A stretch of 64,000 nt of DNA from Brevibacillus reuszeri (lineage in GTDB: Bacteria > Bacillota > Bacilli > Brevibacillales > Brevibacillaceae). The notes under the pieces were generated by a model. That model searched no databases. It worked only from the letters and a program-made list of their open reading frames with translations, and was not told where the DNA came from. The position numbers and the translations under genes are program-made. The stretch covers positions 810,547 to 874,546 of the forward strand of contig NZ_LGIQ01000009.1 in NCBI RefSeq assembly GCF_001187725.1, written 5' to 3'. Every line of letters begins with the position of its first letter. The first letter of the stretch is position 1. This document shows, piece after piece, positions 19,320 to 26,293 of this stretch.

Positions 19320-20813
19320 TCACAGGGAAAGCGCATTGACCTTCTCTACCATCGTGTCATACCCTTGGATTGTTTGTGCGATGTAGGAGAGGACGGTATC
19401 GCTCCATCCGTAAATGTAAAAGGTTTTTTCATCCTGTGGAGGTACCATGGCATGACGGAAAGGGGCGATATCTACGATAAAGGCTTTGACATCGGGATTG
19501 ACCGCAGAACGGTATTTGAGCAGGTCACGATAAAACGGGCTGCCACTATTTTGCTGCTCGTCTGTGATTATAATGATTTGCTCGACATGCTTGCCCTCTC
19601 GTGTGAGTCTTCTGACGGGTGCGCCTGTATCTGTGCCGCCACGGGCTCGGATCTTCTCCGCTTGGCTCAAAATGCTATCATGACGTGATGGCTTGGCATC
19701 CTCCACATTCGTATCGAACAGCCAGAAGATGGAGTTTCCCTTCGTTTTTTTATACAAAGCCAGGGCAAATACGGATCCGATCTGCAAGTAGTCCCCTCTC
19801 ATCGATCCTGAAATATCCAGGAAGATGGCTGTTTTCTCCCCCAGCTCCGGCAGGTTGTCAAAGGTCAAGTCTACCGCTTCACGCAGGGCGTCTCGCAGCA
19901 CGGGATGTTCTACCTGCTCGAACGCTCTTGCAAATTGAAACGGCAAGATTTTCGTTTTTTGCAAGGCGTGACGGTCAGTTAACCGACTTACCGCATAATC
20001 GAGGTGATCAGAATCAGCAAATACTCCAGCACGTGTTAATGCTTGCAAGTGACGAAGCAGAGCGAATACGGGCATTTGGTACAGCAGCGCTTCCCAGATC
20101 GCTTTCGTAGGCCTGATCGCACTTGTCACGGTTTCGTAAGGGAGCTTTCCAGCGTGAATCCACTCGATTTGCTCCGCTTCTGTCTGCGCTTGCTTTAGCT
20201 TTTCTACTGCTTCGATTTGCGGCAGCAGTGCCTTGTTCACCTCATGACCTCGTAAGTAGCGAAATAATGCCTGCTGCTTTAGATCAATTGGCTTCGGATG
20301 CGCAGTTGCAATGACGTCCCCCAAGCTATAGCCTCTTCCCCGTCCGTTATACTTCAATGCCCAATACTCGGTGATGTTGGTCAAAAAACGGTTTACTTGC
20401 CGCTTTACCGCTCTTCCACCTTCTCCCCTTCCCATGCTTTTGAGAATGGTCAGGAAATCAGACAAATCAGAAGGAATTCGAACCACTTGCATAAAAACGG
20501 CTGCAAACAAGTCTGGCCGATAAAGCGACAAAATTGCCAGGCCAAAAAGAGGCTGCATACGCATAAAGCCTTCGTTGCGAGCAAAGACCAGTGCTTTTGC
20601 CATAAATTGTGGATTTTGTTTCGCAATCTCATGATGCAGCTCGTGGGCTTCCTCCATTATTTGATTTTGGTCTGCATAAAACGTATTTCCAAGTGTATTG
20701 GTTAAGAGTGTCTGCAAATATTGCTCTTCTAATGAGCGTATGTAAGCAGAGTATCCGTCCTTGTTATGTGTTGTAGGTAGTTGTGCTCCAAAGAGCTTTT
20801 TGGTCATACCCAT
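19320..20813 (-). CDS. rsr: Ro60 orthologue: TROVE domain plus von Willebrand A domain
   Basis: A 497-residue Ro60-type protein. Residues about 15-310 are the helical-repeat TROVE ring that binds Y RNAs and misfolded RNAs. The C-terminal vWA domain has an intact MIDAS motif DISGSM (333-338), a GGTDTG threonine and an ITDEQQN aspartate. The start is ATG at 20813 (MGMTKK), with AAAGGGGGC about 10 bases before it; an upstream in-frame ATG would run into the RNA leader. In Deinococcus, Ro60 with a Y RNA directs PNPase to structured RNA. Here it is the first protein gene of the operon, directly downstream of a Y RNA candidate on the same strand. Confidence 0.94.
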   Translation of the reverse strand: MGMTKKLFGAQLPTTHNKDGYSAYIRSLEEQYLQTLLTNTLGNTFYADQNQIMEEAHELHHEIAKQNPQFMAKALVFARNEGFMRMQPLFGLAILSLYRPDLFAAVFMQVVRIPSDLSDFLTILKSMGRGEGGRAVKRQVNRFLTNITEYWALKYNGRGRGYSLGDVIATAHPKPIDLKQQALFRYLRGHEVNKALLPQIEAVEKLKQAQTEAEQIEWIHAGKLPYETVTSAIRPTKAIWEALLYQMPVFALLRHLQALTRAGVFADSDHLDYAVSRLTDRHALQKTKILPFQFARAFEQVEHPVLRDALREAVDLTFDNLPELGEKTAIFLDISGSMRGDYLQIGSVFALALYKKTKGNSIFWLFDTNVEDAKPSRHDSILSQAEKIRARGGTDTGAPVRRLTREGKHVEQIIIITDEQQNSGSPFYRDLLKYRSAVNPDVKAFIVDIAPFRHAMVPPQDEKTFYIYGWSDTVLSYIAQTIQGYDTMVEKVNALSL

Positions 20814-20976
20814 CTTTTGTTGCCCCCTTTTACGGACTCTCAAGAAAAACGAGAAATAAGTCCTAGGAATTGATCCGTGTGTCACTGGAAATGAAATGGT
20901 AGACTGAAGCGAGGAATGATCTGAAAAGGTCTTGTGAGTGCCCACTTGGAGCATCGTCACATTCAATCCGATTCAT
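20814..20976 (-). other. Untranslated leader between the Y RNA and rsr
   Basis: No coding region is supported here. It would be transcribed with the minus-strand operon if the Y RNA transcript reads through. It holds CCTCGCTTCAGT (minus strand, 20914-20903), the exact complement of a 12-base segment of the Y RNA 3' arm, plus a pyrimidine-rich stretch before the rsr ribosome site. No T-run terminator is evident between the Y RNA and rsr, so co-transcription followed by processing is plausible. Confidence 0.5.
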
Positions 20977-21014
20977 GTCGAAGGAACCCTTTCAAGCGCC
21001 TCGCTTCAGTAACC
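20898..21014 (-). repeat. 12-bp perfect inverted repeat giving an alternative fold with the Y RNA 3' arm
   Basis: Plus-strand ACTGAAGCGAGG (20903-20914) is the exact reverse complement of CCTCGCTTCAGT (20999-21010). Outside it, GGT (20898-20900) can pair with ACC (21012-21014); inside it, a CUUGAAAGG segment can pair imperfectly with CCUUUUCAG. The right arm is also used in the Y RNA stem, so the two structures compete. This could be a second stem RNA or a processing or attenuation switch before rsr. Confidence 0.55.
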
Positions 21015-21193
21015 TTTTGAAGAGATCATGGAGGAAAAAGGCGGATAGGTACGAACTGCTCTACCAACTGAGCTATCCTGCCGATCAGACAGGAGTTGGA
21101 CTCGAACCAACGACACGTCGCTTAAAAGGCGGAGTAACCCATCCATGCGCCTCTATGATCCTGGTGCGAGAGGCCTTCACTTGTTGCTTCGAC
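20977..21193 (-). ncRNA. Bacterial Y RNA with a circularly permuted tRNA-like module
   Basis: The minus-strand RNA folds by hand into one long stem with a tRNA mimic at its tip. From the base: GUCGAAG/CUUCGAC (21193-21187 with 20983-20977), C-C mismatch, AAC/GUU, AAGUG/CGCUU, CCUC/GAGG, GC/GC, CAG/CUG, GAUCAU/AUGAUC, A-C mismatch, GAGG/CCUC, an internal loop and GGAUGGGU/ACCUAUCC (21144-21137 with 21050-21043). The tip carries a T-arm GUUGG-UUCGAGU-CCAAC (21111-21095), then UCCUGUC and GGCAGGA (21094-21088, 21082-21076) closed by a UGAUC loop as a 7-bp acceptor stem. Next comes UA and a D-arm GCUC-AGUUGGUA-GAGC (21073-21058). A 5-base variable loop GUGUC precedes the T-arm. Ro60-linked Y RNAs are known to carry tRNA-like modules. 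The GUCGAAG segment fits my recollection of the Ro60-binding motif. Exact ends are uncertain. Confidence 0.82.
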
Positions 21194-21208
21194 CTCACAC
21201 GCTTATCA

Positions 21209-21230
21209 TCGCTTACTTTTTGGTAAGCGA
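21209..21230. promoter_or_regulatory. Perfect 8-bp inverted repeat, candidate WYL operator at the Y RNA promoter
   Basis: TCGCTTAC (21209-21216) and GTAAGCGA (21223-21230) form a perfect dyad with a 6-base spacer. It lies about 15 bases upstream of the predicted Y RNA 5' end, between the operon and the divergent WYL genes. A weak -10-like TGATAA (minus strand) lies just downstream of it. Its position fits an operator controlling the operon; as RNA it could also be a hairpin, but it has no T-run. Confidence 0.5.
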
Positions 21231-21341
21231 ACATGGCGAAAGTATTACGACTTCAGATAAATTTACCATTTTCCCCCTTCCCTTCCCTTTTTCGCTTTAT
21301 CATGAAGGGAATAGCTACAACCAGTAAAGAGAGGAATACCT

Positions 21342-22658
21342 ATGGCGAGAGAAAGCTTTGATAAAGAAATCCAGTTCTTGCGTTTGCTTGTTTTGACGAG
21401 CGGCGCTTATACGAGGCAGCAGTTTGCAGAACGATTAGGAATTTCTGTACATACATTCGATAAAACGATCAAGCGCTTGAAAGAAATCATTTATACGATG
21501 TCTAATGAGTTGCCCGCCCACCAGGAAAAAGAGCTCACCCAAATGCTCCGTTACAGCTACTATGACTCCTCAGACCCGATGCTCCTGTTTCTTTTTCGAG
21601 CCAAATCGTTAAAGGAATCAGAAAGTATTCGCCTGTCACTCATTTTAAAAGCCATACAGGAGCAGGCATTGACTACTGCTGAAATCATTGACATCTGTCA
21701 TGAACAGCTCCCCGGCGATCTCCCCTTACCGGACGAAAAAACGATTCGCTCTGACCTCAAGTATCTGGAGGAGGTTGGTGTCATACGCAAGGAGACGGGC
21801 GGACGTCCTTTTCGCTACCGGATTCATCATGAAATCGTGACAGGCTTGCATGACGAGGAATTAACGGATCTGTACGACTTTGTGGACGTAATGGCGAACA
21901 CACAGGTCCCTTCTGTACAAGGGTATTTGCTGCGGGATAATTTGAAAAAGGCGCGGAAACAAACAGAGGCAGCTTCGGAGCTATTTTTGTACAAATATCA
22001 TTTTTACTCCCGCATTTTAGATGAGGCCCATTTGTATACCTTGTTTCGAGCTATAAGGCAGCGGCGTCGAATATCGTTCCTCTATTTTTCACCGAAATCT
22101 GGCAAGCGGTATACCTCGCAGAATACGAATCCCCTGTTTGAAAAGGAATCGACAGGGAAACAAGAGCTGCTCCTTCCCTTAAAGGTGATCTATGACCATC
22201 AATACGGAAGATGGTATTTGCTAGGCCACAGCAAGAGACTTGGCATCACGAAGTACCGTGTGGAGGGGCTAACGCAGATCGAAGAAAAAGAGAGCGTGCT
22301 TGAAGAGGAGTTTGCCAGAAAATGTGCTGCTCTTGAAGAAAAAATACGCTTCAGCTGGCTGATTGATACAGGCCAACCGGTAAAAATTAAAGTGCGCTTC
22401 TATCATCCTGAGGGTAACGAGCCCAATTTTATCAAGCACCGTGTACAGCAGCAGGGCCAGTGGGGAATGATTACAGAGGAGAATGAGGATTCGTTTTTAT
22501 TTGAGATCATGGTAAACGGAACGATGGAAATCCGACCGTGGCTCCGCAGTTTTGGCTCCAGCTGCGAGGTTTTGGAGCCCGCTTATTTACGAAGAGAATT
22601 TATCAACGAATGGAAGGAGATTCAATCTTACTATGAATCCATTCGAGAAAATATTTAA
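21342..22658 (+). CDS. HTH and WYL-domain transcriptional regulator
   Basis: A 438-residue protein. Its N-terminus carries a helix-turn-helix (TRQQFAERLGISVHTFDKTIKRLKEI, residues about 22-47) and a second winged-helix-like region near 90-150 (DEKTIRSDLKYLEEVGVIRKE). A WYL domain follows at about 230-320 (RRRISFLYFSPKSGKR and GRWYLLGHSKRLGITKYRVEG). A C-terminal extension of the WCX type ends the protein. An AGAGG ribosome site precedes the ATG. It is divergent from the RNA repair operon and is the obvious candidate regulator. WYL domains are thought to sense ligands, including nucleic acids, in several stress and defence systems; the signal here might be damaged RNA, which is inference. Confidence 0.85.
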   Translation: MARESFDKEIQFLRLLVLTSGAYTRQQFAERLGISVHTFDKTIKRLKEIIYTMSNELPAHQEKELTQMLRYSYYDSSDPMLLFLFRAKSLKESESIRLSLILKAIQEQALTTAEIIDICHEQLPGDLPLPDEKTIRSDLKYLEEVGVIRKETGGRPFRYRIHHEIVTGLHDEELTDLYDFVDVMANTQVPSVQGYLLRDNLKKARKQTEAASELFLYKYHFYSRILDEAHLYTLFRAIRQRRRISFLYFSPKSGKRYTSQNTNPLFEKESTGKQELLLPLKVIYDHQYGRWYLLGHSKRLGITKYRVEGLTQIEEKESVLEEEFARKCAALEEKIRFSWLIDTGQPVKIKVRFYHPEGNEPNFIKHRVQQQGQWGMITEENEDSFLFEIMVNGTMEIRPWLRSFGSSCEVLEPAYLRREFINEWKEIQSYYESIRENI

Positions 22659-23433
22659 TTATCAAGTGTTTGCCAGACTGCACGAGTCGAATACCCTTAC
22701 GATCACGGCGCATGAACGTACCTGGCTGAAAACAATGCTCGCTCACCCAGCTGCTGAGGATGCATTTGAACCGGATACGTTGAGAAGGCTCCGGGAAATC
22801 GTCGAGCAAGAAGAAACGTATGACATCTCTAGCAGCTTGATTGAAAAAGCAAAAAGTGTGGAGAAGCAAATCTATCATCCTCTGCTGCGCAAGCTGAGAC
22901 GGATAATAACCAACAACCAAGGAATACACATCGTCTACAAAAACAGAAATGGCAAGGTCGGGAGTGTACAGGCAGGACTTCCGTACAAACTGGAATATTC
23001 GATGGTCAAACGGGAATGGTATTTGCTTTGGTATCATTTGCGCCAGCACTCTTTCATGGCAACAAAACTTCAAAATATCGTATCCGTCGATGAAGCAATC
23101 GCAGCTTGCGATCAGGTACAGATTGTCAAGCAACAGATCGAAGCCCTGCTTGAATCGCGAAAAGAACGGGCTGTCATCGAGGTGGTTCGTTCGTTCAACA
23201 AGGAATTGTCACGTATCCTCTACGCCTTCTCCTGCTTCGAGAAGGATGTAGAATATGAAGATGCTACAGACACGTATCGAATTACACTCACCTTTCTAGT
23301 TGATGACCGAGAATACATTCTGTCGAAAATGCGCTTTTTGGGAAAACGGGTCAAAGTCATTGCAGGTCAGGAATTAAAATTGCGGATGCATGAGTCGTCT
23401 ACGAAAGCACTCGCACGGTACGGCATCGAATAG
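22633..23433 (+). CDS. WYL-domain protein without an obvious helix-turn-helix
   Basis: A 266-residue protein whose ATG at 22633 lies inside the 3' end of the preceding WYL gene (26-base overlap), so the two are translationally linked. The AAGGAG site is 13 bases away, rather distant. The middle has a WYL-type core (about 90-145: GIHIVYKNRNGKVGSV, KREWYLLWYHLRQHSFMATKLQNI) and a C-terminal extension. No DNA-binding helix-turn-helix is clear at the N-terminus. It may form a heteromer with the first WYL protein, acting as a sensor or modulator subunit. Confidence 0.75.
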   Translation: MNPFEKIFNYQVFARLHESNTLTITAHERTWLKTMLAHPAAEDAFEPDTLRRLREIVEQEETYDISSSLIEKAKSVEKQIYHPLLRKLRRIITNNQGIHIVYKNRNGKVGSVQAGLPYKLEYSMVKREWYLLWYHLRQHSFMATKLQNIVSVDEAIAACDQVQIVKQQIEALLESRKERAVIEVVRSFNKELSRILYAFSCFEKDVEYEDATDTYRITLTFLVDDREYILSKMRFLGKRVKVIAGQELKLRMHESSTKALARYGIE

Positions 23434-23439
23434 CTTTGC

Positions 23440-23473
23440 AAAAAATTGGCCCCTTCTCGTTTAGGAAGGGGCC
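23440..23473. terminator. Terminator between the WYL pair and the amidase
   Basis: GGCCCCTTC (23448-23456) and GAAGGGGCC (23465-23473) form a perfect 9-bp stem. The A-run at 23440-23445 supplies a T-tract for the minus-strand amidase; the plus-strand side has only a weak T-tract. Confidence 0.75.
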
Positions 23474-23484
23474 GCTCTTCTGTG

Positions 23485-24975
23485 TCAGCTCGTCACCAGA
23501 CGATTTGCACAGCGCTCATACGTTTGATACCACGGGCGTATTCTTTCGAAAACGGCGCTTGCGGTAAGTACATCCACATCGGCATAGCGTTTTCCGATGA
23601 TTTGCATACCAACAGGAAGATGATTATCTGTCAATCCCGCTGGAATCGAGGCAGCAGGATGACCGGTGAAATTCATAAAATACGTCATGCACCATCCAAT
23701 CAGCGGGTCTACCTCTTCTCCGTTGATCATCGTTGGTCCTACCGTGTTTCCATCTGTAGCATTATCCACAGGCAGGCATGCCAGAGTCGGGGTAATTAGG
23801 AGATCATATTGTTCAAAAACTCCCTGTATCGCATCATAAATATGTGTCCGCATCTCCTGGTCGCGAATCACATCCTGCGCAGTCAGGCGAGATGCTTTCT
23901 CAAGCCACTCCAGCACTTGTGGAGGGAAGTCATCCCGATGTTCTGCCAGCAAATCCAGACCGCCTGCTTTCATGCTATCCAGCATCCGCACACTTCCTGG
24001 CATGATCATTCTTGACCATAAATCGCTCAGCTCACGTTGTGAATACTTGATTCCCAAGCGGACTTCTTCCACATGTGCGCCTGCCTCGGCAAAAGCGGAT
24101 ACCGCACGTGCCACTACCTCTTTTACTTTTGGATCGACGGGAAAAATATCAAAATCGGAGCTGTACGCTATCCGCCAGCCCTTCACTGAACGAGTCAGCG
24201 CTTTCGTAAAGTCGATTTCCTCCGGCAGACTGAAAGGATCACGCGAATCATAGCCAGACAATACATTCATAGAGATGGCCGCATCTTCTACTGTTCTTGT
24301 GATGGGACCTTCGTATAAAAACGGCATCGTACCGCCAAAAGCATTCGGACGCCCCGTATGTGGCACACGACCAAAGGATGCCTTGTATCCGTAAACCCCA
24401 CACCAGGAAGCCGGGATTCGGATCGAACCACCGCCATCCGTTCCTTCTGCAATCGGCAATAAACCGTCAGCCACTGCCGCTGCGCTCCCGCCAGACGACC
24501 CGCCACTGTTTTTACTTAGTTCAAACGGGTTGCGTGTCGGGCCAAACAAGTAATTATCGCAGGTTCCCCGAAAACCAAGCAGTGGACTATTCGTCTTGCC
24601 AACAATAATCGCCCCTGCCTTTTCCATGCGTTCTGTATACAAGCAAGCAAAATCGACAACGTTTTGTCTTAGTGCCCGGATGCCGCCAAAGGTGGAAACC
24701 CAACCCGGTTTAAAATCAAACAAATCCTTGATCGCTGTAGGAACACCATGCAGAGGACCGATTTCTTCGCCAGACACGAGGGCTTGTTCTGCTCGTTTGG
24801 CAGCTCTTCTCGCATCTTCGAAACCAAAGTAAATCAAGGCATTAATGCTGCTGTTCCTCTCTTCTATTCGCTCAATAAAAGCATCTGTCACGTCTACAGG
24901 CGAAAGCTCGCGGCGCCGAATGCGTGATGCAAGCTCGCTGGCAGACATATAAGCCAATTGATTGGACAGGGACAT
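23485..24975 (-). CDS. Amidase (amidase signature family)
   Basis: A 496-residue amidase-signature enzyme. The catalytic lysine is in [10 protein letters not shown] (about residue 84). The glycine/serine signature [17 protein letters not shown] supplies the cis-Ser, and the nucleophile Ser is in [11 protein letters not shown]. The C-terminal ITPTLACLP and [12 protein letters not shown] blocks are typical. No signal peptide or partner GatB/GatC genes are present, so it is probably a free-standing hydrolase of amides, not the tRNA amidotransferase subunit. It is a single-gene unit ending in the terminator at 23448-23473. The substrate is unknown. Confidence 0.9.
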   Translation of the reverse strand: MSLSNQLAYMSASELASRIRRRELSPVDVTDAFIERIEERNSSINALIYFGFEDARRAAKRAEQALVSGEEIGPLHGVPTAIKDLFDFKPGWVSTFGGIRALRQNVVDFACLYTERMEKAGAIIVGKTNSPLLGFRGTCDNYLFGPTRNPFELSKNSGGSSGGSAAAVADGLLPIAEGTDGGGSIRIPASWCGVYGYKASFGRVPHTGRPNAFGGTMPFLYEGPITRTVEDAAISMNVLSGYDSRDPFSLPEEIDFTKALTRSVKGWRIAYSSDFDIFPVDPKVKEVVARAVSAFAEAGAHVEEVRLGIKYSQRELSDLWSRMIMPGSVRMLDSMKAGGLDLLAEHRDDFPPQVLEWLEKASRLTAQDVIRDQEMRTHIYDAIQGVFEQYDLLITPTLACLPVDNATDGNTVGPTMINGEEVDPLIGWCMTYFMNFTGHPAASIPAGLTDNHLPVGMQIIGKRYADVDVLTASAVFERIRPWYQTYERCANRLVTS

Positions 24976-25078
24976 TTGGATAGCCTCCTCACGATCGAAA
25001 TGGAAATGCCTTACTTATATTTTGAATAATTCGATTTATCAATTTATTATCCTGCCCATCCTATGAATCTATGTACCT

Positions 25079-25110
25079 AAAAAGTGTTGGAACGAAAAAG
25101 TGTTGGAACG
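25079..25110. repeat. 16-bp tandem direct repeat
   Basis: AAAAAGTGTTGGAACG occurs twice in perfect tandem (25079-25094 and 25095-25110), between the amidase and the terminator of the first luciferase-like gene. A recent slippage duplication is the simplest explanation; it codes for nothing recognisable. Confidence 0.7.
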
Positions 25111-25137
25111 AAAAAAGCGATTCCCTTTGGAAATCGC
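25111..25137 (-). terminator. Terminator of the LLM oxidoreductase and ABC transporter group
   Basis: GCGATTCC (25117-25124) pairs with GGAAATCGC (25129-25137), one bulge, followed on the minus strand by six T bases from the A-run at 25111-25116. It lies 40 bp past the LLM oxidoreductase stop. Confidence 0.7.
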
Positions 25138-25177
25138 CTTTGTAGCTTTCGTTGTCTTTTTCACCTATTTACGGGGG

Positions 25178-26254
25178 TTAATGCGTAGCAGCACTTTCCT
25201 CTACTGTTGCAGGATTCGTCTCCCAGACTGTGCTTGGAATCTCCTTTTTCAAAACCGGAATGACCTCAGTAGCAAAGCGTTCTGCTTGCTCCTTTTGCTC
25301 TGCCTCCGTCAATCCATCTACACTAATGCTCAGTACCTGGTGCCCAAATGCGCGATGGTAGTCGAGCACTTTTTCAATCACATGCTCAGGACTGCCCACG
25401 AGAATTGGCCCATTTTTCACATTGTCCTCCAAATCTTTAAAGGGAGGTATGTCATGTGGCTGTGTAAGTCGTGCCCGAAATGCATCATGATAGGGTCGGA
25501 ACCGCTTGATTGCCTCTTCTGTCGTATTCGCCAAATATATACTTCCACCCGAGCCTGCTCCTATGATCGCCTTTTTCGGATCATGGCCGTAATAGGCAAG
25601 ACGCTCGCGGTAATGCTCAATCAATGCTGTGTATTTCTCCTGATGATGCAGCGTATTCGACGAGAACAACGGCTCGCCGTATTTCGCCGCCAATTCTGTG
25701 GAGTGTTTACTGGACGCACTCCCATGCCACACCGGGATTTTCTTTTGAAACGGTCTTGGCTGCGTCGTTACGTTGTACAAGGCTGGTCGATACTTCCCTT
25801 CCCAGGTAACATTTTCCTCGCTCCACAACCGGCTGAGCAGCTCATAGCGCTCCGCCAGGGAATCCCACTGTTCTTCTTCCTCAATTCCAAACAGTGGATA
25901 GTGCTGCGCAAAATTGCCCTTGCCAATAATCAACTCGATCCGTCCACCAGAAAGATGATCGAGTGTTGCGTAATCCTCGGCTACCCTCACCGGGTCAAGT
26001 ATGCTCAAAACAGTCACAGTAGTTAATAAACGAATGCGCGAGGTTCTCGCTGCGATGGCTGTCAAAACAATTGGTGGTGACGACGAAATGAACGGTGCCC
26101 CATGTCGTTCTCCTACACCGTAAGCTTCAAAGCCGAGCTTTTCCGCGAGAATCGCCTGATTCAGGATATTTTGAAATTTTTCTTGCTGTGTAAACGCTTC
26201 TCCTGTCACAGGATTTGGGGTATTTTGCAAGAGACTCATCAAAGCAAATTTCAT
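25178..26254 (-). CDS. LLM-class flavin-dependent oxidoreductase (paralogue 1)
   Basis: A 358-residue luciferase-like monooxygenase with the TIM-barrel pattern of the family: GVGERHGAPF near 47-56, RIRLLTTVTVLSILDPVRVAEDYATLDHLSGGR and the flavin-contact stretch PVWHGSASS. The N-terminus starts directly at the barrel (MKFALMSLLQ), with a GAGGGAGG ribosome site. It shares most of its sequence pattern with the second LLM gene at 32456-33529, so the pair arose by duplication. It follows the fused ABC ATPase gene by 39 bp and is probably the last gene of that operon. FMNH2-dependent oxidation of the imported substrate is likely; the compound is unknown. Confidence 0.88.
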   Translation of the reverse strand: MKFALMSLLQNTPNPVTGEAFTQQEKFQNILNQAILAEKLGFEAYGVGERHGAPFISSSPPIVLTAIAARTSRIRLLTTVTVLSILDPVRVAEDYATLDHLSGGRIELIIGKGNFAQHYPLFGIEEEEQWDSLAERYELLSRLWSEENVTWEGKYRPALYNVTTQPRPFQKKIPVWHGSASSKHSTELAAKYGEPLFSSNTLHHQEKYTALIEHYRERLAYYGHDPKKAIIGAGSGGSIYLANTTEEAIKRFRPYHDAFRARLTQPHDIPPFKDLEDNVKNGPILVGSPEHVIEKVLDYHRAFGHQVLSISVDGLTEAEQKEQAERFATEVIPVLKKEIPSTVWETNPATVEESAATH

Positions 26255-26293
26255 CGGATAAACGCCTCCCTCTCGATATTTGTTCTGAGTGAT

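Noticed and set aside
20814..20966. Longer N-terminus for the Ro60 protein from an upstream ATG
   Set aside because: The extra 51 residues do not resemble a TROVE N-terminus and a good ribosome site lies before the ATG at 20813.
21043..21144. A conventional tRNA-Lys gene (T-arm, D-arm and a CTTTTAA anticodon-like loop)
   Set aside because: T-arm and D-arm are in the wrong order, the acceptor stem is closed by a short loop, and the anticodon-like stem is weak. A permuted tRNA-like module in a Y RNA explains it better.
20975..21226. A plus-strand reading frame of 83 codons
   Set aside because: It is antisense to the structured RNA, has no ribosome site and resembles no protein.
25079..25110. 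CRISPR-like or phage attachment repeat
   Set aside because: Only two contiguous copies with no spacer and no integrase or cas gene nearby; simple tandem duplication is enough.
25100..26026. A 308-codon plus-strand reading frame opposite the LLM oxidoreductase
   Set aside because: It is fully antisense to a clear LLM gene and shows no recognisable domain or ribosome site.
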